From Syngnathus acus (taxonomy: Eukaryota; Chordata; Actinopteri; Syngnathiformes; Syngnathidae): 64,000 bases of DNA. The DNA is taken from the NCBI RefSeq assembly GCF_901709675.1, contig NC_051089.1, forward strand, positions 20,313,508 through 20,377,507. Direction: 5' to 3'. A model generated the notes under the pieces. The model searched no databases. It was not told the DNA's origin and worked only from the letters and a program-made list of their open reading frames with translations. Both the position numbers and the translations under genes were made by a program. This document shows positions 20,960 to 31,762 of the stretch, one piece after another (within the stretch, counting starts at the first letter, position 1; each line of letters opens with the position of its first letter).

Positions 20960-21315
20960 CATCCATCCATCTATCCATGCATTTACTATACCACTTGTCC
21001 CCACGGGGGTCGTGGGCATGCTGGACGGGCAGTATGCGGGGGACACCCTGAACTGGTTGCCAGCCAATTGCAGGGCACACAGAGACGAACAACCATTCGC
21101 ACTCGGACTCATAGCTAGGGGCAATTTGGAGTGCTCAATTGGCCTACCAAGAATTGTTTTGGGATGTGGGAGGAAACCGGAGTGCCCGGAGAAAACCCAC
21201 GCACGGGGAGAACATGCAAACTCCACACAGGGAGGGCCGGAGGTGGAATCAAATCAAACCCGCACCCTCCTAACTGTGAGGTGGACGTGCTAACCAGTTC
21301 GTCATCGAGCCGCCC
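20960..21315 (-). mobile_element. tRNA-derived SINE (V-SINE/Mermaid-like) with 13-bp TSD
   Basis: Flanked by GTTACTATTTATC at 20947-20959 and 21316-21328. On the minus strand: degraded tRNA-like head with a B-box-like GGTTTGATTTGATTCC, conserved GAGTTTGCATGTTCTCC core, body, and a GGAT-repeat tail. Confidence 0.92.
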
Positions 21316-21373
21316 GTTACTATTTATCTTTTTAAAATATTATATTAATTAATATACAATATATAATGTTTTA

Positions 21374-21543
21374 CCGTAATTTTCGGACTATAAGTCGCAC
21401 CGGAGTATAAGTCGCACCAGCCATAAAATGCCCAAAAAAGTGAAAAAAAACCATATATATGTATATAAATCGCTCCTGAGTATAAGTCGCCCCCCCACCC
21501 AAACTATGAAAAAAAAACGCGACTTATAGTCCGAAAATTACGG
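21374..21543. mobile_element. 170-bp minimal foldback MITE of the pogo-like family
   Basis: It is made only of the two element ends joined back to back (CCGTAATTTTCGGACTATAA ... GTCCGAAAATTACGG), with TA on both sides. The interior cargo is absent. Confidence 0.85.
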
Positions 21544-21567
21544 TACTAGCCTCTGCTTTCAAAAATA

Positions 21568-22248
21568 CCGTATTTTTCGGACTATAAATCGCGGTTTTTT
21601 TCATAGTTTGGGTGGGGGGGCGACTTATACTCAGGAGCGATTTATATGTGAAATTATTCACAATATTTCAAAATTCAAGAATCTGCGATGTAGTGAAACC
21701 GTGACAAACGAACCGCGATGTAGCAAGGGATTACTGTAATCTGAACTGCAACTGCGGCGCATATGCGACGGTGTTTTACATAAAGGACAAAGGATTCGAT
21801 CACGGGATTTAATGACTTGGAGTGACAGAGATTGCTTGATAAAATTGTTGTTTATAATTATATGGGCCTGTGGAATATTTTGAAGCGCAACCGCCGTCAG
21901 CGGCGCGCACCCGGCATTGTTGACATAAAGGACGATCGATGGATTTAATGATTTGGAGTGATACAGATGGTTTGATAAAGGTTTTATTTATGTTATAGTT
22001 ATTTGGATAACTGTCAATGTTACGTCAGGCCCGTTCTCAGCTCTTCGTTTGTGTTTATGTCACGTTAGCATACCTATCGTTTAGCCTGTTGTTGCTCGTT
22101 CATGTCTGTTCTTGGTGTTGGATTTTGTCGAATAAATTTCCCCCAAAATGCGACTTATACTCCGGAGCGACTTTATTTTTCACTTTATTGTGCATTTTAT
22201 GGCTAATGCGATGTATATTCCGAGCGACTTTTAGTCCGAAAAATACAG
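21568..22248 (+). mobile_element. Pogo-like foldback element, short copy
   Basis: 681 bp, from CCGTATTTTTCGGACTATAA to TTTTAGTCCGAAAAATACAG, TA on both sides. It has two 3'-region reiterations (near 21780-21850 and 21930-22000) but no GC-rich minisatellite. Confidence 0.8.
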
Positions 22249-22855
22249 TAGTTATTTATCATTTTGTTGTAATTTCTTCATTGTCATAGTGGCACTCCGA
22301 AGGAAAGTGTGACTACGGTGCAGCCTGTGACAAAAACATTTTGACACCCCTGCTCTAAATTCTCTGTGGGAGTGTCAGCTTTGCAACTCACATAATCTTT
22401 CCAGGGTACATTGCACTCTGTCAACTGGGTTAGGCTGCAGCACTCAATGATACAAATACAGGTAGACAACTTTATCAGAGGTCCTTTTTCAGTTTGAAAA
22501 CAAAAATAAAAATGTACTTTGTCAAATTATATTTGTTGTATGGAAACCTCAACAAATGACGATTCACTGTCACGGCGGGATTAAAGTGGGTCTTTGATTG
22601 AAATACAGTGTAAAACAGTTTATGGTCTATATATTTTACAAGTTAGCGCCAATAATATTTTGTTGCATGATGTTTTTTGTTGATTGCACATTGTCAGAGA
22701 CCCTTTGAATCAAGGTACTAGAATCCAAATGTAAGGCGTCTGACAAAACTGAAAAACGCCTTCAGTACATTAAAAAAAGAAGCAAACCGCTTAATGAATG
22801 CCGCAATTTTTCCCAACCTTTATTATACCCTTTATGAAGCACTAAAAACTAAAGA

Positions 22856-23033
22856 GACACAGAACAACAGTTGTACTAAGTTCATTTTGTTTTTACTTGT
22901 TAATCACTTCACTGGTTCTTTTATCTCAAACAAAATATTTTAGGTTGACATGTTTCGGCCGAAACATGTCAGGTAATGCAACCTAAAATATTTTGTTTGA
23001 GATAAAAGAACCACTGAAGTGACACAGAACAAC
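22856..23033. repeat. Palindromic insertion flanked by 13-bp direct repeats
   Basis: GACACAGAACAAC occurs at 22856-22868 and 23021-23033. Between them a hairpin pairs GGTTCTTTTATCTCAAACAA with its complement, and the centre contains the perfect 24-bp palindrome made of GACATGTTTCGG and its inverse. The element class is unknown. Confidence 0.75.
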
Positions 23034-23125
23034 TGTTACAATGAGCTTTTAGATTAGTTGAGCAGTGACCTGAAATATAAAACACTTTAATATTGAAAAT
23101 AAAATCAACAAATATGCTAATCTGC

Positions 23126-23441
23126 GGGCGGCTCGTGGAACGCTGGTTAGCACGACCACAGTTAGGAGGGTGCGGGTTTGATTTCACCTCCGGCCCTCCC
23201 TGTGTGGAGTTTGCATGTTCTCCCCAAACCCGCATGGGTTTTCTACATCCCAAAAACAAGCTTAGTAGGCCGAATGAGCACTTCAAATTGCCCATAGGTG
23301 TGAGTAGGGATGGTTGCTGGTCTCTGTGTGCCCTGCCATTGGCTGGCAACCAGTTCAGGGTATTCCCAGCCTACTGCCCAATGACTGCTGGGATAGGCTT
23401 CAGCACGCCCGCGACCCCCGTGGGGACAAGCGGTACAGATA
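23126..23441 (+). mobile_element. tRNA-derived SINE (V-SINE/Mermaid-like) with 12-bp TSD
   Basis: Flanked by ATGCTAATCTGC (23114-23125, 23442-23453). Head GGGCGGCTCGTGG, B-box-like GCGGGTTTGATTTCACC, core GTGTGGAGTTTGCATGTTCT, then the GGGATAGGCTTCAGCACGCC body. It ends about 70 bp beyond the arnt2 donor at 23510. Confidence 0.92.
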
Positions 23442-23510
23442 ATGCTAATCTGCAGGTGCTGAACCACAAGTATGCAGGAGATGACTATACAGTGGATATT
23501 AAATACAAAC

Positions 23511-23613
23511 CTCATACGGCAGATGAAGGACCGCCTGGAGCCCATACACATTCTCATGGAAGACTGTTGCCCTTCCTTTTTAACTGTTCCTGTCTTCAGG
23601 TCAAGAATCCGTC
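23511..23613 (-). CDS. arnt2: arnt2 exon ([20 protein letters not shown])
   Basis: The minus strand reads ctatcttag|GA CGG ATT CTT ... CGT ATG AG|gtttgt: 2 bases, 33 codons, 2 bases = 103 nt. It encodes [16 protein letters not shown] then [17 protein letters not shown], one of the most conserved ARNT/ARNT2 segments (PAS-A core). The acceptor's pyrimidine tract is a long CT microsatellite beginning a few bases upstream. Confidence 0.96.
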
Positions 23614-23616
23614 CTA

Positions 23617-23805
<189 letters not shown>

Positions 23806-23832
23806 CTTCTTTTATTTAAGTCAAAACAAGTA

Positions 23833-24160
23833 CCATATTTTCCAGACAAAAAGTTGCAGTTTTTTTCATAGTTTGGTGCGACTTATAATCAGGAGTGACT
23901 TATATGTAAAATTATTAACACAATATTGCGTGACCATTAACACATTACTTAGTAGATTCTTACTTAGTAGTTTATCACTTCACGTAATTTTCACTTTAAA
24001 CCGCATGAGAGCGCTCTAGGCCTGTGGAATAATTGGAACTGCAACTGACGATGAGTCTGAATCCATCCACTGACTTCCGGAGTCAGCGGAGTGATACAGT
24101 GACACAGAGGACGAAGATTTCGATAGATTTAATGATTTGGAGTGACATATATTGAAGCAG
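23833..24160 (+). mobile_element. Diverged pogo-like foldback element, left part
   Basis: TA, then CCATATTTTCCAGAC and a TTTTTTTCATAGTTTGG block typical of the family's left end. At 24098-24145 the clearest open version of the shared C-terminus occurs: SDTEDEDFDRFNDLE then stop. No right end was found. Confidence 0.6.
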
Positions 24161-25149
24161 GGATGTGTCATATGAGAAAAGTGAAAGATAAAAGAGATGA
24201 GCGGCACAAACAGGATTCATTATCATTGGAAGAAGACTGATCCCTTCCAGATGGAAAAGGAATTTGCACCATCTTGCAAATAAAAATTTGACTGGAGCTT
24301 TGCACGTGAGTGTGGTGGCATACCTTCGTGACCATGGCAAACATGTAACAGCATATTACATCATTAAATATCTCTTGATTCTTTAAAGAAAACACTCCTG
24401 AAATTTGTTAAAACAAATGTTTTTCTATATTTTAATTCACAGAATTGCATGAATAAGCCAGTCATCACAAAGAGGCATCTGTACATTCAAAAGCACACTT
24501 GCTCTGTATTTAACTTGTTGGTATTCACTCTTTATGAGTGAGTAAGATGGTAAACATGCCCTAATTTAAGGGTTTAGCTTCAAAGAAGTTTCCAAATAAG
24601 CTTCCAAAATTCACTATTTCAGTTCCACTGAATTTATTGAGTAGAGTCGGGACTTAAAAGGCTATGTATGAGATTGGCATATGTGTGGGTATAATGTGTT
24701 TGGTTTTGTGTGTGTACTTTTTATCCTTCACAGTTCTTCACGGTCATTATTGTGTTACGTGGATTAGATGTCCCTGCTGGGTATTCAGTTTGCAGTCAGA
24801 TCAACAGACTGACAGACACAAATAGACATTGAGATGCTGTAAAACCCCCAGAGAAGGTTATTATTTTATCGCCTTCCTCCAGAAGAAAATGGATAACACA
24901 GTGATGCCCTCTAGTGTGCACATGGGCTTGATGATATTTTCAGTCTCTCTTGAGCCTTTTAACAAAATGTGATTAGAGCACAGGCAACACCATGCACTGG
25001 CATTAGAAATGAACTATTACCATTAATCACTTGAGCGATTTAATTAGACGGTTAAGGAAAAAGATTATATAAGTTTATAGAAATTAAGTCAGTGCCAAAC
25101 CATGTAGTAAAGTATTTTTAATGCATAGATTTAGTTATGAGACATTATA
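24161..25149. other. arnt2 intron, apparently single-copy
   Basis: No repeat ends or coding similarity were recognised. Confidence 0.5.
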
Positions 25150-26776
25150 CAGTGCCTTGCGAAAGTATTCGGCCCCCTTGAACCTTTCAACATTTCGCGA
25201 CATTTCAGGCTTCAAACATAAAGATATAAAAGTTTAATTTTTTGTCAAGAATCAACAACAAGTGGGACACAATCGTGAAGTGGAACAAATTTATTGGATA
25301 ATTTAAACTTTTTTAACAAATAAAAAACTGAAAAGTGGGGCGTGCAATATTATTCGGCCCCCTTGCGCTAATACTTTGTAGCGCCACCTTTTGCTGCAAT
25401 TACAGCTGCAAGTCGCTTGGGGTATGTCTCTATCAGTTTTGCACATCGAGAGACTGGAATTCTTGCCCATTCTTCCTTGCAAAACAGCTCGAGCTCAGTG
25501 AGGTTGGATGGAGAGCATTTGTGAACAGCAGTCTTCAGCTCTTTCCACAGATTCTCTATTGGATTTAGGTCTGGACTTTGACTTGTTCATTCTAACACCT
25601 GGATACGTCTATTTGTGAACCATTCCATTGTAGATTTGGCTTTATGTTTTGGATCATTTTCCTGTTGGAAGATAAATCTCCGTCCCAGTCTCAGGTCTTT
25701 TGCAGACTCCAACAGGTTTTCTTCCAGAATGGTCCTGTATTTGGCTCCATCCATCTTCCCATCAATTTTAGCCATCTTCCCTGTCCCTGCTGAAGAAAAG
25801 CAGGCCCAAACCATGATGCTGCCACCACCATGTTTGACAGTGGGGATGGTGTGTTCAGGGTGATGAGCTGTGTTGCTTTTACGCCAAACATATCGTTTTG
25901 CATTGTGGCCAAAAAGTTCGAATTTGGTTTCATCTGACCAGAGCACCTTCTTCCACATGTTTGGTGTGTCTCCCAGGTGGCTTGTGGCAAACTTTAAACG
26001 AGACTTTTTATGGATATCTTTGAGAAATGGCTTTCTTCTTGCCACTCTTCCATAAAGGCCAGATTTGTGCAGTGCACGACTGATTGTTGTCCTATGGACA
26101 GACTCTCCCACCTCAGCTGTAGTTATCTGCAGTTCATCCAGAGTGATCATGGGCCTCTTGGCTGCATCTCTGATCAGTCTTCTCCTTGTTTGAGATGAAA
26201 GTTTGGAGGGACGGCCGGGTCTTGGTAAATTTGCAGTTGTCTGATACTCCTTCCATTTCAATATAATTGCTTGCACAGTGCTCCTTGAGATGTTTAAAGC
26301 TTGGGAAATCTTTTTGTATCCAAATCCGGCTTTAAACTTCTCCACAACAGTATCTCGGACCTGCCTGGTGTGTTCCTTTGTCTTCATGGTTCTCTCTGCG
26401 CTTTAAACAGAACCGAGACTATCAAAGAGCAGGTGCATTTATACGGAGACTTGATTACACACAGGTGCATTCTATTTATCATCATCAGTCATTTAGGACA
26501 ACATTGGATCATTCAAAGATCCTCACTGAACTTCTGGAGTGAGTTTGCTGCACTGAAAGTAAAGGGGCCGAATAATATTGCACGCTCCACTTTTCAGTTT
26601 TTTATTTGTTAAAAAAGTTTAAATTATCCAATAAATTTCGTTCCACTTCATGATTGTGTCCTACTTGTTGTTGATTCTTGACCAAAAATTAAAATTTTAT
26701 ATCTTTATGTTTGAAGCCTGAAATGTGGCAAAATGTTGAAAGGTTCAAGGGGGCCGAATACTTTCGTAAGGCACTG
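25150..26776 (-). mobile_element. Tc1-like transposon, copy 1 (full length, inactive)
   Basis: 1627 bp between TA dinucleotides, with ~210-bp inverted repeats starting CAGTGCCTTGCGAAAGTATT. Each has an internal echo (TATTCGGCCCC) near its inner end, as in IR/DR-type Tc1 elements. It encodes one transposase on the minus strand. It sits in the intron between the PAS-A exons at 23613 and 27668. Confidence 0.96.
25368..26387 (-). pseudogene. Tc1 transposase, nonsense-mutated, catalytic Asp replaced
   Basis: A 339-residue frame with one internal stop. Residues ~1-110 are the paired-like double HTH (KKISQALNISRSTVQAIILK, then a GRPSKL hook). The DDE domain follows: D152 (WSDETK), second acidic position 243, E278 (NPIENLW). 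Codon 267 is TGA where copy 2 has TGG (Trp of EWPSQSPDLNP), and position 243 is GAA (Glu) where copy 2 has GAC (Asp). Either lesion alone should abolish transposition. The remaining frame continues open to TAG at 25368. Confidence 0.95.
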
Positions 26777-26874
26777 TATATGTATAGTAATGGCGTTTCA
26801 AAGTGGCAGGGTCCTTTCTATAAATACATAGCTTATAATGCCAACTGACTACAGAATTTTTTTTTTTTTTTTCC

Positions 26875-27643
26875 GGTATGGCGCCGTAAGTGGCTGCCTC
26901 CCAGCAGTGTTCTCTCTTTTCCTCTTTATTTCCTTCTTTTCTCCTTTTTCTTTCTGTCTTTTTGTCCATTCGGCGATGCTGGTGCCTTCTACCGCACCTC
27001 GGTATCTCTTCAGATCGGATGTTTTTTATTTATTTTTTTCTTCGTGGGACCGGGATCATTGGTCGAGGCCGGCGTAACTCTACGACGGCTTCCTGCTTAT
27101 CCGGCCAGATGACCGGGTCCCTCGCCTTGGCCTTGCAGCCGCGACCCCTGTGGGGAGTCCGCTCCCTCGTGCTCGTCGGAACCAACGACTTTCGCCATGC
27201 TAGCCCCGTGGTGACCATCTGCACGTGCACCCGACTGGGTGCCCAGGACGCTGCTCACACGTTTGCCTGCTTTGTGTTTTTCACCAATTCACGACCACGG
27301 TCCATTGGGCGCCGTTGAACTGGACTGCCCTTACACCTGTCTATGGACCCCGTGGAGGCTATTTTGTGTGTTTTGGGGTGTTCTCTTGTATTGAGGGGTG
27401 CTGGTTGGCCGCTGTTACTTTTTTTCCTTTGTCTTTTAGCTTTGTTTTTGCTTTGATGGCTTTTATCTTGTGCACTTTCTGACTTTCTTTGTGGCGCCGT
27501 TGTGTGGCAGCCTTATGAGAGCCTATTGAGTTGCGCTCATGCCATCTGTGTGTCTTTTGTATACCCACTCTGTGGTATGGATACTGCTGGGGCCTGAATT
27601 TCCCCACCCCTGGGGATCAATAAATATTCAATCAATCAAACAA
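26875..27643 (+). mobile_element. Internally deleted LINE (5' and 3' ends only) or LINE-derived SINE
   Basis: Begins near GGTATGGCGCCGTAAG and ends CCCTGGGGATCAATAAATAT then TCAATCAATCAAA, a typical L2/CR1-like 3' end with an AATAAA and short tandem tail. No RT motifs lie between. The tail lies ~25 bp from the arnt2 donor at 27667. Confidence 0.55.
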
Positions 27644-27667
27644 ATGAATAAATACCAGCAGAACTAC

Positions 27668-27881
27668 CTGTCATGGAGTTTTCTGAGGTACTGAGCTGTT
27701 CTCTCAGCTTGTCAACATCATCTGGGTGGACCTGTTCATAAAGAGTGCTGCCAAACCACTCAGACTGGGGGTGGTTCAACACTGGTGTCACAGAATCAGA
27801 GACATAGATCACGCGTCCCGTCTCCGCCGCCACCACAAACAGAAACCCATCCGCTGCTTCCAAAATCAGATGCTTCAGTTC
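27668..27881 (-). CDS. arnt2: arnt2 exon (PAS-A first half)
   Basis: The minus strand reads gggttacag|GAA CTG AAG ... ATG ACA G|gtagtt: 71 codons plus one base. It opens [20 protein letters not shown], the start of PAS-A, through [19 protein letters not shown] and [31 protein letters not shown] is the ARNT2-type sequence. PAS-A stabilises and selects heterodimers. The neighbouring bHLH exon is 304 nt upstream; its end phase 0 matches this start. Confidence 0.98.
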
Positions 27882-28185
27882 CTGTAACCCAAGAAATAAT
27901 TCACTAATATAAATGTCCGAATATAGTCAAACACACAATGAATTTCAAGACAACTCAAATTTTAAAGACTGATTTAATTAATGAATCACAAAATCAAACA
28001 GGGGTGTCAGATAGTTGAGTTAGGATTGTAATTTCACGTATATAATATATGCAATTTACACAAAACAGGTTGTGGAAAGAGATGACAAAAACATAATGTA
28101 TATTTAATTTTTAGGATTTTTTTTATAGTTGTTTCACACGTTTATATGTAAATGAATTAGTTACATAGTTGCTCCTTGAAAGTAC

Positions 28186-28399
28186 CTGTTCAGTAAGAAA
28201 CGAGGGCTTATAGGCTCCATCAGTGGATGTGTTCCCAGTGCCTCGCATTGATTTCATATGAGAGACTGCCATGCGCAAAATGGTCAGTTTGTCAGGTTTA
28301 CGGGCCAGAGCACTGCAGGTAGGGACCATGTCTGACAGCTCGGTGATGTACTGTGTCATTTTATTGCGTCTGCGCCGCTCAATTTCACTGTGGTTCTCT
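28186..28399 (-). CDS. arnt2: arnt2 exon (bHLH domain)
   Basis: The minus strand reads tgtattttag|A GAG AAC CAC ... ACT GAA CAG|gtactt: one base (third of the split arginine) plus 71 codons. It opens [20 protein letters not shown]. The basic region with His, Glu and Arg recognises the GTG half-site in XRE/HRE/CME elements. Helix-loop-helix follows through [20 protein letters not shown], then the linker [13 protein letters not shown] and MKSMRG support ARNT2. The acceptor accepts either the exon at 39356 or the cassette at 38048, since both end in AG. Confidence 0.98.
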
Positions 28400-28911
28400 C
28401 TAAAATACAGACAAAGCAGTGACAAAACATAAAACAGGGTTCAGCTAATATACTGTACAATTTGAAAAAAAGCACAGTGAATCATACATCCTCTTTGATT
28501 AATATGTTAACTGTATCTTCCATAATGAATAAAGACAGCAAAAAACATTTTGACCATTTGTATTGTACAAGAGGATGAAGGATGTAAATGGATTTCCCAT
28601 AATTATACATTTCATACACCAGAATACGTTTGCCAGAAGGCTCTGCTTTTTTGCAGGTGAAACTGGGGAAATGCAAAACGCTTCATGACTCTAGAAATAA
28701 AAAATTTAAAAAAACTGAATTTTCAGAAGGACAATCAATGTCCAGTGAACCAGCCTTCCATTTTTTCCCTCACTTACTTTATCACTTTCTTACCCTCACT
28801 AGGGTTGCAGGCAAATGAACTAGTCGCCGATCAATCACAGAACTATCTATAAGTCCTCTTTTTTAAGTGACACTGCCAAAAAAACAAATGTATGTCTCCG
28901 AGTAGATTATT
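28400..28911. other. arnt2 intron, apparently single-copy
   Basis: Contains the pyrimidine tract and likely branch region of the bHLH exon; no other feature was recognised. Confidence 0.5.
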
Positions 28912-29364
28912 TGTGAGGGACGAGGCAGAGCGACCATGTGCGGCACGGACTTTTATTGAGGAGAAGGGGAAAGAGAAGTGGATCGCTGGAATGTGGGGGT
29001 CGGACCACCAGCAGGCAGGACGTGCGAAGTTGTGGTTGGAGACGGGCGACCGTCTGGGGCATGTGGCGCCCGAACGCCATCGGCCAGTTGGCTGGGCTAA
29101 CGGGATCAACGATAGAGCGCTGGCTGAAATAGAGAGCAGGCACAGGGAAACAAACGGACAGCAGAACGGGTAGCATACAGGCAAGACAACAGGTAGGGCA
29201 ACTGAACGAACTGACAGCGTGTGACTGAAAGTCCAGAGTTTAAATCGTGCCATTAACAAGCGGGGACAAGTGCAAATAATTGACGTGATTATGTGAGCGT
29301 GGCTGTCAACGACTGACAGAAGGAAATTCACTGGTGGGATGACAGATGGCACGGCCACGTGACA
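28912..29364 (-). mobile_element. Solo LTR with 5-bp TSD
   Basis: 453 bp beginning TGTGAGGGACG and ending CCACGTGACA, flanked by TTATT (28907-28911, 29365-29369). On the minus strand a TTTAAA box and, near the other end, CAATAAAAGTCCGTGCC suit a promoter and polyadenylation signal. No internal retroelement sequence adjoins it. Confidence 0.8.
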
Positions 29365-29400
29365 TTATTAACATTAAACATCTCCCAATATTCACACATA

Positions 29401-30374
29401 CCGTAATTTTCGGACTATAAGTCGCACCGGAGTATAAGTCGCACCAGCCATAAAATGCCCAAAAATGTGAAAAAAAACATATATAAGTCGCTCCGGAGTA
29501 TAAGTCGCATTTTGGGGGGCAATTTATTCGACAAAATCCAACACCAAGAACAGACATGAACGAGCAACAACAGGCTAAACGATACGGTATGCTAACGTGA
29601 CAAACACAAACGAGGAGCTGAGAACGGGCCTGACGTAACATTCAGTTATTTAAAAAAAAACTATTACATAAATAACACGTTTATAAAACCATCTGTGTCA
29701 CTCCAATATATTAAATCCATCGGTCGTCCTTTGTCAACAATGCCGTGTGCCGCGCCGCAGTTCAAATTATTCCACAGGCCTATACAACGATATATAAACT
29801 ATATTTTAAATAACTATCACATAAACAACAATATTATCAAACCATTTGTGTCACTCCAAATCATTAAATCCATCGATCAAATTTCTCGTCTTTTATCGAT
29901 CGTCCTTTGTCAACAATGCCGTGTGCCGCGCCGCAGTTCAAATTATTCCACAGGCCCATACAACGATATATAAACTATATTTTAAATAACTATCACATAA
30001 ACAACAATATTATCAAACCATTTGTGTCACTCCAAATCATTAAATCCATCGATAAAATTTCTCGTCCTTTATGTCATCCTGGTGACAGAGCACATGTCCA
30101 GAGGATATGCCGCTTTAAAGTGTTAATTACTTTATTTGATTTTTTCTCTCTATTTTTCATGTTTTGAATATGTTCAAGATAAAGATATCAAAGCATGTGA
30201 AGTGATCAACTATACTAAAAATAACATGTGAAGTGGTCAACTATACTTGTAAGTGATGTGTTAATGATCAGTAAAAATTTGTGAAAAAAAACATATATAA
30301 GTCGCTCCTGAGTATAAGTCGCCCCCCCACCCAAACTATGAAAAAAAACGCGACTTATAGTCCGAAAATTACGG
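29401..30374 (-). mobile_element. Pogo-like foldback element with 176-bp tandem duplication
   Basis: 974 bp, TA-flanked, in reverse orientation (GTCGCACCGGAGTATAAG repeats at left). The CGTCCTTTGTCAACAATGCC unit starts at 29725 and 29901. No GC-rich minisatellite. Confidence 0.8.
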
Positions 30375-30499
30375 TAATTAATTCTTTGTCTAGAAAAAAT
30401 AATTTTTTCCAGAAATACGTACTACAAATTCACAGTAGTACAACAGATAACAATCAAACCAATACAAAAATGGCATTCATCGTTCTGATATTTCATATA

Positions 30500-31251
30500 T
30501 CATACTTTCCGCACCATAAGGCACACTTAAATGCCTTTAATTTTCTCAAAAATCGAAGGCACGCATAAGGTGAACCTTTTGTGTGGACCGAATTCCAAAA
30601 TCTATAAATGTTGTGTGGCTGCCGCCACACAGGGACGTATAATATGTCGATGAAACAATCAGACATTACGTTTTCCGTAGATCGGGGCAGTAAACCAATC
30701 AGAGGACTGTACGTAATACGTGGAATACGTCTCTCCACCGCCATTGATGAATATGATCGGGAGGTACAAAGCAAACAGCATTAGGACACTTTAAAATGGC
30801 ATCGACAAAGAGACATGCTTACAAGGCACAATTCAAACTTTCTGGAAAGCTGGAAACAATGCCGAAGAGCAAAGCGACAACGAGTTTGACTCCGAGGGGA
30901 GAACAAGAGGGAACTGGTCATGTTTAATGGCAAACTTGCCCAACTGTTTAATTCGGATACAGAAGATGAGGACTTTGAGGGATATGTGTATGAATATTGA
31001 TTAACAGTAACATGAGTTACAGTACAGACATGGTTAAATAGAATAAAGTACAACTGAACTCATACAACTGAACTCACTGTCTCAGTAAAGTTTTTTTTTT
31101 TTTAACCTTAAGTCATGGTGTGCATGCGCTCTATAACGCGGTATGCCCTGTGTGTGGATTAAGTACAGACCCCCCCCCCCCACACACACACACACACACA
31201 ATTGAGTCTGCGCCTTTTAACCCGAAATGCCTTATGGTGCAGAAAATACGA
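30500..31251 (+). mobile_element. TATAAGGCGC-type pogo-like element with transposase remnant
   Basis: Diverged ends TCATACTTTCCGCACCATAA and CTTATGGTGCAGAAAATACG, inverted to one another, with TA nearby. A CA repeat (31180-31200) lies near the right end. It encodes the N- and C-terminal scraps listed separately. Confidence 0.65.
30796..31000 (+). pseudogene. Pogo-like transposase: N-terminus fused to C-terminus
   Basis: Starts MASTKRHAYKAQFKLSGKLE, the first helix of the CENP-B/pogo HTH (K-R-x-A/S-Y-x-x-x-F-K-L-K). A few codons later an acidic stretch appears, and in a shifted frame GKLAQLFNSDTEDEDFEGYV reaches a stop at 31000. The whole catalytic core is deleted. The tail matches those at 2710-2823 and 52663-53472. 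Confidence 0.7.
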
Positions 31252-31762
31252 TATAGTAGTACATCAAGTATATATATTAGGGCTGTGCACTAATGAGTCG
31301 TAATTCGTTCATTTATCTGATTGGGTAGAACATATTAAGTAATCATTTAAAATTTGCTGACTCGGATACGATGGTGCCGTCACCAGAACTTTGAATCTGT
31401 TGTTAGAGCTAGTCCTCTGACAGTTACAGACCAACTTGTCGAGGAAATGGATCTGAGGCGAAAACCTTTTTCCAACTCAGTAATCCCGCTTCCTACTAAT
31501 GCAACGAGAAGGAGGATGACATTAAAGTGGCAAGTGACAGCGCACAATTTCATCATGTTGAGTTTTATCACACTCTGTGGCAGGGGTCACCAACCTTTCT
31601 TAAACCGAGAGCTAATTTCTGGGTACTGATTAAGGCAAAGGGCTACCAGTTTGACACACACTTCTGAAATAGCCAATTTGCTCAATTTAGCTTTCACTAT
31701 GTGTTATTATTGTCATTTCCAGTTCACATGTAAGTGTGATTTTAACAAGAATAGCAAAAATA

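Larger units (their letters stand above)
20801..22352. mobile_element. Second copy of the same hAT MITE, split by three insertions
   Basis: The left part (CAAACTCAAGGCTCGTGTGC) and interior (ACATCATTTTATGTG) parallel the neighbouring copy. The right end ATTTTGACACCCCTG is at 22352. Between them sit a SINE (20960-21315) and two foldbacks (21374-21543, 21568-22248). Confidence 0.6.

Noticed and set aside
22930-23000. Hammerhead ribozyme in the palindrome (GAAAC/ATGTC motif)
   Set aside because: The required CTGATGA core strand is absent on both strands.
26890-27318. 142-codon ORF
   Set aside because: It lies in the ends-only LINE and has no resemblance to LINE proteins or any family I know.
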